Assembly (NCBI GenBank): GCA_019022495.1 | Contig: JAFEKR010000031.1 | Location: forward strand, 496,001 to 560,000 | DNA: 64,000 nucleotides | Source of the DNA: Epichloe hybrida | Lineage: Eukaryota; Ascomycota; Sordariomycetes; Hypocreales; Clavicipitaceae | Reading direction: 5' to 3' | In this document: positions 44,241 to 56,933 of the stretch, piece by piece | Layout: every line of letters begins with the position of its first letter | Numbering within the stretch: the stretch's first letter is position 1 | Notes under the pieces: model-generated | What the model was told of the DNA's origin: nothing | Database searches by the model: none | Seen by the model: the letters and a program-made list of their open reading frames with translations, nothing else | Made by a program: the position numbers and the translations under genes

Positions 44241-45470
44241 ATGACGAGGCCGAGAGGTTCGTCGGGCACCAGCGATGACAGTGCCGACACGGCCCGCGAT
44301 CAGGTATGCCGACAGCCTGCTACAGTTGATCCGGCTTGGTCGTTGATGATGCTGACTGCGACCGTAGGAGCTTGGGAGCATGTACGATTACCTGGCCAAG
44401 ATTATTCTCCTTGGTCCCAGTGGAACCGGAAAGTACGCATCTTCATCTTTCTTCGACTAGGTTGCTTTCAGGCAAGAACAGTATCTGATGGTTTTTATTT
44501 TCTTCTTCTCTCGACAGATCTTGCCTCCTACATCGATTTGTCAAGAACGAGTGGCGTGTTCTATCATCACAAACCATCGGCGTCGAGTTCGCAAGCAAAA
44601 TTATTAAAGTTGGCACGGGAGCACGCCGCAAGCGAATCAAGCTTCAGGTACGTTCCGGCTCACCCGCAAACCATAAACTACAAGCTAATGAAAGTACAGC
44701 TTTGGGATACGGCAGGGACTGAACGGTTTCGGTCCGTCTCGAGATCCTACTATCGCGGCGCGGCCGGTGCCATCCTCGTCTACGACATTACATCACATGC
44801 TTCCTTCCGAGGCATTCAGCCATTTCTCAACGACGCGCGGGCGTTGGCATCGCCAAACTTGAGTTTGATGTTGGTTGGAAACAAGCTTGACCTGGCTTCC
44901 GAGTCCTCAACAGGTGCCAGTATTCCGCCTCCAACACCCAGCAGTGTTGGTTCGACCTCAACTATGACTGCCGCAGGCGCCAGTTCGCTTTCGCTCTCCA
45001 CGGCGGGAACTGTCACGAGTCGAGACTGGAGCGGTTCTATCAGTGCTGGGACACATCAAAGAGCGACGATTGCACCAGATGGCCGTGAAACCAGTACTTC
45101 AGAAGTTACAAGGTGGGCAAGCACAGCCGGTATCTCAGTGGTCACGGAAGTCAGCGCTTTGAATGGAGAGGGGGTTGATGAAATATTCAACCGTCTTGCG
45201 CGCATGATTCTGACCAAAATCGAGCTTGGGGACATCGACCCCGACGATCCCATGAGCGGCATACAGTACGGTGACGGTGATGGATGGAACACGGCTAGCG
45301 ATGGCGGCAGTGTCAAAAGTTCCATGAGTGCTGCTACCATTGACGACGGAATAAGCGGGCCACGGCGTCGCAAGCGAGGCAAAACTAGAAATCAGAACTG
45401 GGGTTTGAGAGAATGGGAGGAGGTGTTTACTTTGAGCAGCCGCAATAGAAGAGGTGGAGGATGCTGCTGA
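44241..45470 (+). CDS. Rab4-like small GTPase with altered switch II and a long insert
   Basis: Four exons: 44241-44303, 44368-44432, 44518-44647 and 44700-45470; 1,029 nt, 342 aa, long for a Rab (about 210). The P-loop GPSGTGKSCLL is rebuilt by splicing. Next are VLSSQTIGVEFASKIIK (switch I), the DTAG box, SYYRGAAGAILVYDITS, MLVGNKLDLAS and EVSALNGEGVDEIF. It ends GGGCC, a double-Cys prenylation site, so it is membrane-attached. The closest family is Rab4/Ypt4 by the RSVSRSYYRGAAGA stretch; those act in endosomal recycling. Two oddities: switch II reads DTAGTERF, with Thr in place of the catalytic Gln, and about 75 Ser/Thr-rich residues are inserted between the NKLD and SA motifs. The start at 44241 gives a 20-residue N-terminal extension. 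Confidence 0.87.
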   Translation: MTRPRGSSGTSDDSADTARDQVCRQPATVDPAWSLMMLTATVGAWEHVRLPGQDYSPWSQWNRKVRIFIFLRLGCFQARTVSDGFYFLLLSTDLASYIDLSRTSGVFYHHKPSASSSQAKLLKLAREHAASESSFRYVPAHPQTINYKLMKVQLWDTAGTERFRSVSRSYYRGAAGAILVYDITSHASFRGIQPFLNDARALASPNLSLMLVGNKLDLASESSTGASIPPPTPSSVGSTSTMTAAGASSLSLSTAGTVTSRDWSGSISAGTHQRATIAPDGRETSTSEVTRWASTAGISVVTEVSALNGEGVDEIFNRLARMILTKIELGDIDPDDPMSGIQYGDGDGWNTASDGGSVKSSMSAATIDDGISGPRRRKRGKTRNQNWGLREWEEVFTLSSRNRRGGGCC

Positions 45471-46418
45471 TTCTCAAAACATCCGTGACGCAGCAGGGAA
45501 GGAAAGGAAGGGGCGGGGTGGTTGTCGAAAGATACACTTTGCGAGCATTCTCGCCAATGATTCTGTCGTTGCTGACTTCATGTAGTTTAGAAGCGTTTGT
45601 TTTGTCAATTTTAGCGTCGCCCGGCGTTGAAGGAGGGGGGAATAATGTCCTGAAGAAAGAAGCGCGGTAGCCCTCGCGAGAAAGCACCTTGAGACGTTGC
45701 GGCCATGTTTGACCTGTTCACCTTTGCGTCCAGCCCTGGCACATTTCGCATACTTGGCTCTAGTTATGATATCCTGTTGGGCATTATATGCTCGTTTATC
45801 GCAGCTACTACAAGGGGTGCGCACTCCGTTTTTGGCCTAGCTGGCCTAGCTGTTATCATATCCCACGGAAGAGCATAGTCAACAAAACCAGCCCCTCGCT
45901 AATTTACGCAAGCCAAGCATAGCCGCCTCGTGTCCGGAGCATGGGGCGTTTGTTCGGTATGTCTTGACTCTTGGGGTCTTCCCCAAATTCCAGCCTCTCC
46001 ACCCATCCTCCCTCTGCGGGCATCCCGCCTGACTTCTCGTTCGTCCAGCGACGGCAAAGAAGTTTGGATTGCGGACATGGCTGGGGTACGCTAAAGTTAC
46101 TCTGTCGGAATCTTAAATGTCGGATTTTTGTGTCGCCAGGCTCTCGATCCCATTTCGCATGATGTGTCACCAAGACGATTGCCGGTCAGGGTGTCACGAC
46201 TCAGCAACGGGGGACGCTCCTTCTCCAACTTTTTGCCCCTCACTGCCCCCTCGCTGCCCCTCCATTCAACAACAACCCGTAGGCTATGTTGAAGTCGGTG
46301 CCCTCAGACTTGGCCTGTCTCGCCTTTTTCCAGACAGAAGAAAAGAGAATTCTATCCCTTTCTATCACGCTCATTCGTCTGACAGAAAATATTCCCAAGA
46401 GGACCACAGGCCGCCATC
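45471..46418. other. Intergenic, Rab 3' end and beta-mannosidase promoter
   Basis: About 950 bp. A TTTATCGCAGCTAC...AAGGGGTGC stretch near 45792-45822 resembles one near 36604-36632. No coding region supported. Confidence 0.5.
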
Positions 46419-49045
46419 ATGTCTGTCCGGACCATCATTCCCATCAATACGAATTGGCAGTTCAAACAGGCCGACAGAGATGACAGTTCGTATTTGCCAG
46501 TTTCTCAGTTTCCTACTCATATTCATCTAGATCTCCTGCACCACGAGATCATACCAGATCCGTACATGGGCCAGAACGAGAAGGCTGTTCAGTGGATCGG
46601 TGAGACCGTTTGGGTTTACAAGACCATTTTTCCCACGCCAGAGATCAAGAGCAATACGAGGGCTGTGCTAGCCTTCGATGGCCTAGACACGTTTGCGACA
46701 GCGGTTTTGAACGGACAGACCATCTTGGAGACAGACAACATGTTTGTTTCTGAAAGAGCGGAGGTCACTGCGTTACTGAACAAGAGCGGCGACAATGAGC
46801 TAGTCATTACATTTGATGTCGCCTACTTGAGAGGCTGGAAGGAAGTCGAAAAGCAACCAAATCATAAATGGGGTTGCTGGAACGGGGACAACTCCCGACT
46901 TGGTGTGCGGAAGTCACAATACCACTGGGTGAGTGGCCGAACAAGTTTTGTCGATGATGTCTGGCAAGCTGCTAATTCGTTGTGCTGAAGGGCTGGGATT
47001 GGGGTCCTACGCTGATGACATGTGGTCCCTGGAGACCAGTTAACTTGGAAGTGTACGAGTCAAGAGTGACTGATTTGTTCGTTGAGGTTGACGTGGAGGA
47101 CTCACTTGGGGGTGCGAAAGTTGTTGCACATGCTGCAGTAGAAGGCAACGCGCCAAAGTTGCGGTTCAGTATCTCACTAGGCGACAAGAGCGTTTCTTCG
47201 GAGACTGTCAGCGTCAAGGATGGCGGGGCGTCGGCTACGTTCAAGGTACAGAATCCCGAGCTTTGGTACCCCATCCGGCGCGGCAGGCAACCTCTGTACA
47301 CAATCAAGGCCACCCTATTAGACAATGGAAGTGCAGAGATTGATGCTTCTGTCAAGAAGATTGGTCTCCGCAAAGTCGAGCTCATTCAACGCCCTCTGGT
47401 TGATCAGCCGGGGACTAGCTTCTTTTTCCAGGTCAACAACATCCCAATCTTCTGTGGAGGCAGCAACTGGATTCCTGCAGATAATTTCATTCCTCGCATA
47501 TGCAAGGAGCGTTACTACGATTGGGTCAAGATGGTGGCCGACGGAAACCAATTCATGTTGCGTGTTTGGGGCGGAGGCATTTACGAGGAGCAGGTCCTGT
47601 ATGACGCCTGCGATGAGCTTGGCATCTTGGTGTGGCAAGACTTCATGTTTGCCTGCGGAAACTATCCAGGCAACCCGAGCTTTCTGCAATCAGTTGAGCG
47701 TGAGGCTCGTGAGAACGTGAAGAGACTTCGCCACCATCCCTCCATCGTTATTTGGGCTGGCAATAATGAAGATTACCCGTTTGCTGAGACTGAAAAATTG
47801 AATTATGATCCAAAAGACAGCAATCCTGACAATTGGCTCAAGACGAATTTCCCAGCTCGATATATTTACGAAAAAGTCTTGTCAGACGTATGTAAGGACT
47901 TGATCCCCGGAACTTACTACCACCCCGGCAGTCCATGGGGCGGCAAGAACTCGAACGATCCAACCGTTGGTGACATTCATCAATGGAACGTCTGGCACGG
48001 CTCGCAAGAAAAGTATCAAAATTTCGACAAGCTCGTTGGGCGATTCGTTTCGGAATTTGGAATGCAGGCGTTCCCGTCCATCAAAACCATTGAGGCATGT
48101 TTGCCCAAAGGCAAAGATGATGCTGAAAAGTTCGCACAGTCATCCACAGTGGACTTTCACAACAAAGCTGCAGGCCATGAACGACGTTTGGCCCTTTACT
48201 TGGTAGAAAATATTCGCTACGCCCCAGATCCCCTGGAACACTATGTCTACTGCACACAATTGATGCAGGCTGAGTGCATTGCATCAGCATATCGCCTGTG
48301 GAAGCGAGAGTGGAAAGGCCCTGGCCGAGAGTACTGTGCTGGCGCACTCGTGTGGCAGATCAATGATTGTTGGCCTGTAACTTCGTGGGCCATCTGCGAT
48401 TATTACTTACGACCAAAACACGCTTACTACACCGTCAAGAGGGAGATGGCGCCGATCTCGATTGGCATGGCTCGCCGTGAGCACACCCATGCTAGGGACA
48501 AGCACACTCGTGTTCATGTTGAGACTGAAGTCAAGATTGAGATTTGGGGATCCAACCTCGATCTGGAGGAATTAAACGTCGACTGTCTTGTCAAGGCGTG
48601 GGACGTAGAGACTGGCAAGGAAACTTACTCAGAAACCGTCTCTTCACAGCACCAACTTCCCGGCAACGCCTCCACGGAAATCATCTCGATGAACGTCCCT
48701 GTTGGCAAGAAGGGCACGGGAGAAGAGGGCCGCACCGTTATCGCAGCATATCTATTTCAGGATGGTAAGCAGATCGCCCGTTACGTGAACTGGGCCGAGC
48801 CTCTCAAGTACCTACACTTGCAGAAACCCAAGCAACTGAAGGTCGAACTGGCTGCCGACAGTAAGTCTCTTCAGTTGAGCGCAGAGTGTCCAGTCAAAGG
48901 GCTTGCAGTGGATTGTGCCGATGACAATGTCAAGTTCGACGATAACCTCATTGACATTGTGCCTGGTGAGGTAGTCTCAATTGGCGTTCGAGGCGCGACG
49001 AAGGAGACAAAGTTGACGACGCGATATCTAAATATGCTGGACTAA
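46419..49045 (+). CDS. GH2 beta-mannosidase, cytosolic type (mndB-like)
   Basis: Two exons, 46419-46928 and 46991-49045; 2,565 nt, 854 aa, the expected size for intracellular fungal beta-mannosidase B. There is no signal peptide. The N-terminal sugar-binding domain reads NTNWQFKQ..PTHIHLDLLHHEIIPDPYMG. The intron joins QYHW to GWDWGPTLMTCGPWRPV, the conserved GH2 stretch. The TIM barrel carries the acid/base in WAGNNEDYPF (Glu about 430) and the nucleophile in VSEFGMQAFPS (Glu about 525), with WGGGIYEEQVLYDACDELGILVWQDFMFACG between. It hydrolyses terminal beta-mannose, for example from manno-oligosaccharides or the N-glycan core stub. With the GH125 enzyme it gives the region two mannose-releasing activities. 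Confidence 0.93.
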
Positions 49046-50357
49046 ATTGTACGTGAGGGGCGACGCGATCGCTGAGGCGTGTCAACATAGTCATCGTATA
49101 CATGGGCTTGAATGAAATGGTCAAATTTACCTATTCACGGCCCTCCCTCGTTCTCATAGAACAAGATTTTCTACCGAGCGGAGCGGAGCCCAGTGTTGAT
49201 GCGACTCAGTTAAATGTTCTATTCACTCAGTCCAAAAGCAGCCACAGGTTTCAACAACAGAAAAAGAGACTGCATCTCGTCACCCCAGGGTTGTCGAAAT
49301 AATTCGTTTCAAAGTTGCAATGCCGAATTGGGATTCGAATTTGCGCTAATGGTCATTTCTATTCGGACTCGACCGCGGCCAGATTCCGTGAGCTCAAAAT
49401 GCCGTGGACGTTGCTTAACTATTGCGCGCAGCACCACGCAAATCACACCAGCAACGAGTTCTATTTGCGGAATGATATCATTCCTGTTCCGACGGGGACT
49501 ATCCTATCTCTTCTCCACCGGCGTGGACGTGGTCTATCAGCGGGACAAAAGGCGAGCTGCGCCTGTTATCCTCGCCAGGTATATATCCCTCCAGGGGGTC
49601 GCGCTTCTTGAGCCCGTTACCATACAAGTGCACCGCTTTGAAGGCGGTGTTGCGGCAGACAGCATTCCTCGGAGTTTCAATTACTCCAGCTCGGGCAAAT
49701 CGGGTGTAGCACGGTGGTGGAACTGAACTGCAGAAGCCATCGGAGATAATATGATGAGACTAAGAGCTCGGGGGCGTTGCGAATACATACAACAGGTCCC
49801 AGTAATTCCGAAGCAGCAGCAACGGGGACTCTGGTGGAAATTCTTCGGAATTGCGAGGACCCCACTGTACATGCCAAAAGGTGAGTACGTAAACGCGTAG
49901 TAATGGATTTTTGAACGCGTAGTAGTAACTAAGCCTAAACAAATAAAATACCTTTATATTTAAGTTTATATAAGAAAGTATCTCTTTCATTTTATATAAT
50001 ACCTAGAAACACGCACTATATATTTTTCCTTTATAAATTCCTTACACTCTTCCACTATATAATATTAACTAGCACTCTATAGGCTATAATGGAAAATTTT
50101 AGTCTTATTAATAAATATATAGTCTATAGAGTCCTAACTGTACGCGAAATTAAAGAGGTACTTTCCTATATAAAAACGCGTGTGAAGGTACCTTATTTAT
50201 TTTAGGCTTAGTTACTACTACGCGTTTAAAAATCCATTACTACGCGTTCACGTGCTCCCAAAAGGTACCTAAGAGTAGTTGAGCCTGCCACGTGACTAGA
50301 GTTTTCCCCTTTTATGGATTGAGATAAAGTTTCGAATCGCGACTTAAACTTGAAGCC
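49046..50357. other. Intergenic region with an inverted-repeat element
   Basis: About 1.3 kb between two plus-strand genes. The right part is AT-rich because of the 357-bp element listed separately. The rest has no supported gene. Confidence 0.55.
49892..50248. mobile_element. MITE C, 357 bp with about 45-bp inverted ends
   Basis: The left end AACGCGTAGTAATGGATTTT continues as GAACGCGTAGTAGTAACTAAGC and is inverted at the right end (GCTTAGTTACTACTACGCGTT then AAAATCCATTACTACGCGTT). The ends therefore also hold a short internal duplication of CGCGTAGTA. The interior is AT-rich with no ORF. ACGT on both flanks may be the target duplication but is too short to be sure. Confidence 0.75.
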
Positions 50358-51987
50358 TTGCTCTCAACTAACAATGTAACATTTGCCATGCCTCGAAACA
50401 TCTTCGTAAAAAACAAATTTCGCTCATTCGAATCAGCTGCGAAAGAAGAGACTAATTTTCTTCTTTCCGTCCGACACCAAAATGATGCTGAGCGTTTCAG
50501 GCATCAACTATGGGATCAGAGGGAGTTGATTCAAGCTTCAGTCAGGCACCATCTTCGCCTACACAAAGATGCTACCTGCACCGTTCTACCGCCGGAATCG
50601 TGGATGCAAGGCGGCTTCAATGTTTGTGTCATCCTTGAAGTAAAGTCCTCCAGTTTCACTGGAAGGTTGGTTTTTCGGTGTCCTATGCCTCATAAGCTTG
50701 CTGAGCAACAATATCCTGGCACGATTGACGAAAAGGTCAGCTGCGAAGTGGCCACATATGCGTGGATGCAAGAGCATTGCGCCAATATTCGAATACCAAC
50801 ACTTTATGCCTTTGGATTCGCTAACGCTGGTCATGTTCGTTCTCCTAATCTTCGTGTCGCCTAAATGGTATTAATACTTGCAGTTTCAATAGTTCACCCA
50901 CATCAGGCAGCAACCACTTTATGTCAGGGTCTGCCGCCGATTCTGGCGGTGGATTTATCGCCTCCTTCGCTATCCCCTGCTCTCAAATTACACTTGTAAC
51001 CAATCTGCACCGGCGGTTGGTACTGCCTATATGCTTTTGGAACATATCGGCCCGGAGACCGGAAAGATGCTTTCACATACATGGGCACAACACTTGGGCG
51101 ATGCGAGTCGGCAGACTCGCCTATTCCAAGGCATGTCGCGGATTATGCTCTCACTTGCTCGGCTTCCACAACCACATATTGGCTCCTTTAGTTTCAATGC
51201 CAGTGACGGCACAATCCAGCTTTCCAATCGCCCTCTGACATGCTCAATGATGATCTTTGAGAATAGCGGGACACCGCGAACAATACAGCCTTGCCAATCT
51301 TATCAAACTACCGATAGTTTCACCTCCGATTTACTGACGATGTATGATAATCATTTCCTTCACGACCCCCACGCCGTGCGGAATGCAGATGACGCCCGAG
51401 AACGGATGGCAATCAGGACGTTGCTCCGAACGGTAATGCACCATTTCATCTTGCCAGATCGCAGACACGGGCCTTTCTTCCTACAGTTGACCGATTTTCA
51501 TCAAAGCAACATTTTCGTGGATGATGATTGGAATATCACTTGTTTGATTGATCTTGAGTGGATCTGCGCACTTCCATTAGAAATGCTCTCTGTACCATAC
51601 TGGCTTACGAACTGCAGCATTGATGGCATCATTGACGAGGAGTATGATACTTTTGACCAAGTGCGGAAGGCATTCCTAAAAATCATGGATACGGAACGTA
51701 GGACTATACAGATGGACCATGGCATCGATATCACAAGCACGATCAGAGATACTTGGGAGTCGAAAGGAGTGTGGTTTTGGGCCTGCGTGAGGTCTATAAA
51801 TGCCTGGCTTTTCGTGTTTGAAGACCATATTCTTCCCAAATTCTCCGCTGATGGAGAACTGGATGATAACCTGACACAGGTCTCGGAATTTTGGCAAGAG
51901 GACGTCGGACAAGTTGTGAAAGCCAAAGTAGACGATGAAGAAAGGTATCAGGCAGAGCTGCGGTCCCTCTTTGACGAGGAACACTAA
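50358..51987 (+). CDS. APH-fold phosphotransferase family protein
   Basis: Two exons, 50358-50834 and 50893-51987; 1,572 nt, 523 aa. A second in-frame ATG at 50388 is an equally likely start (513 aa). The 58-nt intron has a GTTCGT donor and a TTTCAATAG acceptor, and joins FGFANAGH to FTHIRQQPLYVRV. The catalytic loop reads LTDFHQSNIFVDDDWNITCLIDLEW, the aminoglycoside-phosphotransferase pattern with Asp and Asn in the catalytic positions and IDLE for the metal site. Other family marks are YMLLEHIGPETGKMLSHTW and the arm WMQGGFNVCVILEV. Large fungal families of this kind have unknown substrates, and antibiotic resistance should not be assumed. Confidence 0.8.
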
Positions 51988-53071
51988 AGGACTGGGTATG
52001 ATCGGACTTGCAATTGACATCAACTTCAGATACAACCAGTCAGAAGACGTCAGAAGACGTTGAAAGAGGAGAAGCGAAATCTAGCCTCGAACTTATGCAA
52101 AGTTGCTTATCACGGATCGCGAGCAGTTGTTAGCCGCGTTGATCTCCACCGTGGTCTCCACTTCTCTGGACTTCTCTGGGTCGGGTCGGTCGCACAGAAT
52201 TCCGGCTGCCCGTTTTGACTTTGTTTGACTTTCTCCTTCCTTCCCACCTTTCCAGTCAGTCAATCGCGACACCAACTTGCAAGAATACCACCATTGCTAG
52301 TCGTGCACGCTATGGATTACATCACGATGGAATCGCAGTGGCTCGGACAATAAAGGTAGGTCCCCGTAGGCTTTTCTTTTCTTTTCTTTCCTTTTCGTGT
52401 CTTTCTTCTCCTCACCCGCAGCACTCCATGGCCAGCCACTCCTGTTTCCGCAAACGAGTCTTCCCCGGAAGTCTTCCTCGACTGGCACGTTTTGTGCTGC
52501 TTGAACGAAGTGGGCTGGTCCGCTGGGCAAGATGCTCGTTCTCTGACGAGCGTCTTTGTTTCTCGTGCTGCCAGATAGACTGGACCATCATAGTCCGCGC
52601 CCGTCGGCCTGTCATTGTCTCTCGGATGGATGGTGATTTCTGGCTCTAAACACGGGCGTGGCTCCTAGAGCGCCGACATTTCTGTGACGTTGTCTTATTA
52701 GTCTCGTCACATCTCGTAGAGCTTGTTCGTGTTGCCATGGGAAGCCACCATGGTTCATCTTTGTCATCTTTTCCCCAGGGCCGCCGCTAGCTCCGCCGTG
52801 GTGGTATCAGGAACCCGGGTGAAACTTTGTCGGGGGGGGTTTTTTTTTTTTTTTTTTTTTTTGTTTGTTTGTCGGCGAATACGTCATCCGTCGTCGTCTT
52901 AACTGCGAAACTGCGTCCCAGGTCTCACCAGTCAAGTCAGTCAGACGCAACCACCTCTTCTCTCTCACCGATTAAGCATGAAAACAAAGAATAAAGAAAC
53001 CTGTCCATTAGATCAACAAGTCTCGTCTTTGCCCTCGCAGACAATTCACATGTCCACCGTGCCAACCCGAC
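51988..53071. other. Intergenic, malic enzyme upstream region
   Basis: About 1.1 kb. It holds CT-rich stretches and a G-run followed by about 26 T at 52834-52862. A 5' non-coding exon of the malic enzyme gene could lie here. No coding gene supported. Confidence 0.5.
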
Positions 53072-54100
53072 ATGGCTTCCCACGACAAACCCTCCGAGTT
53101 CGCCCATCTACCCCTTAGCACCGAAGGTCCCGTAGAGTGCGCCTTGTCTGGCGCTGCGCTCCTAAACACACCGTATCTGAACAAGGGATCTGCATTTCCG
53201 GCCCAGGAACGTCGCCAATTCAACCTGACGGGCCTGCTGCCCCAGAATGTACAGACGCTCGAGGAGCAGGTCAAGCGGGCGCATCAGCAATACCTGAGCC
53301 AGGCGGATGACTTGGCCAAGAACACGTTCCTTGCTTCGCTCAAGGAGCAGAACGAGGTTCTATACTACAAAGTGTGTGCATGCCACCCCTTCTCTTTAAC
53401 CCTCGTTCGTGTCTTCGGGGGCCGGGGGAGGGGGGGGGAATCGGGGTCTCCTGTTAACAAATCAATGTACGTAGCTTCTGCACGAGCATCTCAAGGACAT
53501 GTTCAGCGTAGTTTATACCCCAACCGAGGGCGATGCCATCCAGCACTTCTCGGGACTCTTTCGGCGCCCAGAAGGCTGTTTCTTGAATATCCAGGATCAA
53601 GAGCGCGTGGATCACGACATTGCTGCTTGGGGCCATGCAGATGATGTTGATTATATCGTGGTAACAGGTTCGCTTTGCACTCTCTGTCTGGGCTCTGCTG
53701 TATCTTGACTCGCTTGCGACTCCCGTCTGCGTTTCGTCGTGTCCTACCGACGAAAATTACTAATTCTTCGATAGACGGCGAGGAAATCCTAGGCATCGGC
53801 GACCAGGGCGTCGGCGGGATCCTCATATCCGTGGCCAAACTTGTCCTGGCGACTCTTTGCGCGGGCGTCCATCCTAACCGATGCCTGCCTGTCGTGTTGG
53901 ATTGCGGGACGGACAACGAGGACCTCCTGCGCGATGATCTATATCTCGGCTTGAGGCACAAGCGTATTCGTGGGAAGCAATACGATGATTTTGTCGACAG
54001 ATTTGTACGAGCGGCGCGGACTTTCTATCCCAAGGCTTACATACACTTTGAGGACTTTGGTCTCCCCAACGGTAACAATTTTCTCCATCTCCCCTTCCCC

Positions 54101-54136
<36 letters not shown>

Positions 54137-55298
54137 AACACAATTGTTGTGGTACTTTCGCCAACATCTCGTTCCGTCAAAACAGCAAGACGACTTCTAG
54201 ACACGTATCGTCCCAAGATAGCGTGCTTCAACGACGACGTCCAAGGCACAGGGTGCGTCACGCTAGCGGCCATCATGGCAGGTCTCCATGTATCTGGCCA
54301 GAAGCTCTCCGACGTACGCCTGGTGATATTCGGTACAGGCAGCGCGGGCGTCGGCATCGCAGACCAGGTCAGACACGCCATTGCCACAGAGGGAAACATC
54401 TCTCACGAAGAGGCTTCCAAGCAAATATGGTATGGTTACTCACATTTCCTACGACCTCTCTCTCTCTCTCTCCCCCCCTTAACCCCGGGGGCTTCCTTCC
54501 AAAAGCTAAATAAAGTCGAGGCTCATCGACCGACATGGCCTACTCACCACCACGACCGATGTCTCCGAGGCCCAGGAACCGTTCATCAAGGACGCATCCA
54601 ACTGGGTCGACAAGAGGACGGACCTCCTTGCCGTCATCCAAGGAGTCAAGCCAAACGTTCTCATCGGAACGTCCACCGTTCCAGGCGCATTCACGCACGA
54701 GGTTGTCACGGCCATGGCAAAAGGCACTCCTCGACCCATCATCATGCCGCTGTCTAATCCCACCAGACTCCATGAGGCCAAGCCGCATGACATCCTGCAT
54801 TGGACCGACGGAAAGGCTCTCTGCGCCACGGGATCGCCCTCTGACCCCGTCACCGGCCCATGGGGGGCGAGCAGCGGCCAAGACATCACCGTCGAGGTCG
54901 CAGAGTGCAACAACTCGGTGGTATTCCCGGGCATCGGCCTGGGATGCATTCTCTCCCGGGCCAGGCTTCTCACGGATGGGATGCTGGTCGCGGCAGTCCG
55001 GGCGGTCGCTTCCATGAGTCCGGCGCTTCGGGACTCGACGGCTCCGTTGCTGCCAGACGTGGACCAGGTGAGGGCCGTCAGTCTCCAGGTGGCAAAGCAG
55101 GTCGTCAGGGCAGCTATAGAGGAGGGTGTTGCCACGCAGCCAGGCATTCCCTCGGATGACGGAGACCTCGAGGAATGGATCAGGGTGCAGATGTGGGATG
55201 CAGAGTACCGACCTCTGAAAAAGGTCAGTTTGGAGGGCTCGTCCAGAGCGGCAAGGGGGGAGTTGAGGAAAGCTGGGACGGTCGACAGGGTTCCGTGA
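53072..55298 (+). CDS. NAD-dependent malic enzyme
   Basis: Five exons: 53072-53371, 53475-53667, 53775-54071, 54186-54429 and 54521-55298; 1,812 nt, 603 aa. It converts malate to pyruvate and CO2. The N-terminal malic domain has LLNTPYLNKGSAFPAQERR, FSVVYTPTEGDAIQHFSGLF, DGEEILGIGDQGVGGILI and YIHFEDFGLPNARRLLD. Catalytic FNDDVQGTGCVTLAAIM follows, then the NAD-binding FGTGSAGVGIADQVRHAI and IIMPLSNPTRLHEAKPHDI. The form without a plastid-like extension matches fungal mitochondrial-type enzymes, although no obvious presequence is seen. The third intron (54072-54185) contains a run of about 30 T. The fourth intron ends at GTCGAG with an unusually purine-rich 3' end. Confidence 0.9.
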
Positions 55299-55668
55299 GC
55301 CGTGACACTCCCGTGAGCCACACCACATCGGTTCAATTGGCTCTGACAAATTCGCTTGATCGATTTTGTTTGTGACACTCTCTTCGAATAGAACATGACA
55401 AGATGAGGGAAGAGAACAGAACCATTTTGCGGTTAAAAAATTTACGCGCGCCAAGCTATCAAGAGGAAGAAAATACATCGTCGAGCAACCCTTGGTCCTA
55501 CAGACTCAATTTCCAGCTTGATGGGATGGCATAATTAACTAACAAGTCTGTGCTGTGCTGTGCTTCCAAATGTCCCCCCACCCCCCCCCCCCCAACTCCT
55601 TCATCAGTCCTTGGAACCGGCAAGGACACCCCACGAGAGAATTGACGTCAAGTTTCATTCATCATGCT
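55299..55668. other. Intergenic between convergent genes
   Basis: About 370 bp separating the convergent malic enzyme and MTC1-like genes. It has a C-run near 55580-55592. Nothing else seen. Confidence 0.5.
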
Positions 55669-56902
55669 TTAGATAATTCCAGCTCGGGCAACCTCGCCTG
55701 CGTTGGCCGCAACGAGCTCCTCGACCGGCTTCTTACCTCTGCCGAGGCCAGCCTCGCCGACACCCATTCGCCGAGCGACGTAGCGCTGTGCTACTACGCC
55801 GACGGACAAGTTCAGCGTGTCCTCCAGCCACTCGGCAACCCACTCGCGGGGGTCTACACCGCCGCTGTCGAGAATCTCTCTGACATCGTCGGGGATTCCG
55901 GCGTCCAACGCCGTGTCTTGGCTTTCGTCCATGGAGCGAGGAGTCAGAGGGGTGGCGGCGTCGAGCCAACGAACCCATGTCAGAGGCACGCTCTGGCTGA
56001 TTGTGGAAAAATGGATTTCGTGGATGGGGTCAAGTACGTAGATGGCAAAGCAAACAAGTTCGTCAGACTCATCCTGTTCCTTTACGGCGGAAGACTCCTT
56101 TTCTTTTCCTGAAGAGGTAGAGCCGGCAAACAGCGTCTCATCGGCGTCCACCAAAATGGCTTGCACGGACAGGAAGATGTCAGATGTGCGCACCGGGTTG
56201 TTCTCGCTCAAATCTTCGGTTGCTCGGATCTTGGCCTGCTCAAAGCCTCCATTGGCTGCGAAGTATTCGTTCGCGTAGGATTCGGCTCCAGCGCGGCACA
56301 GCTTAGTTCCCTCGATCATGCCCTTGACGAGTCCGAGCTCGCGAGGGCTATCTGTCTGTCGCCACCAAGGTCCATCCCGCCAACCAGCGTTTCCATCGAT
56401 GTGGTGCCGAGAGCCGCTCTCATGACCGCGCTGAACTACTAGCAGGTCGCCGCCTTCGACTTGGGACATGACACGGGCGAACACGCCGTGGATGAGGGGG
56501 TCCATGGAAGGATATCCGACAAGATCGTGAGTGATGTGGATCATCAGTCTCTCGTGTGAGCTGATTGGTGGCGCAATAGTACGGAGGATGTTAGTGAAGG
56601 TGGGTAGAGCTCGGCTTCTGAGCTCGTCTCCTGGATTGGTTCATTAGCATTGCGCCTCTATCGCACGGCTGCTGGCTCGCATTGCAACTTCAGCTTCATA
56701 CTAACCGTAACTGCGAAGAGCGCCGACATCAATGCCTCCAGAAAGCCCACGGACCTGTTCAGCCCATTTCTTGGCCTCTTCGTTGTGTTGGATTTCCTTG
56801 TAAGCCGCCTCGGCCTGCTTCATGACACCGGTAGCTGTAGATAAGATGCCACCCCACCACCCCCCGCCCGCTTGTTGTTGTCGTTGTTGTCGTTGCTGTT
56901 GC

Positions 56903-56933
<31 letters not shown>

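Noticed and set aside
46982..47385. Minus-strand frames opposite the beta-mannosidase
   Set aside because: Shadows of the GH2 coding sequence, without motifs.
54506..55478. Two minus-strand frames of about 300 aa opposite the malic enzyme last exon
   Set aside because: The plus strand carries the conserved malic enzyme sequence; the opposite frames have no domain.
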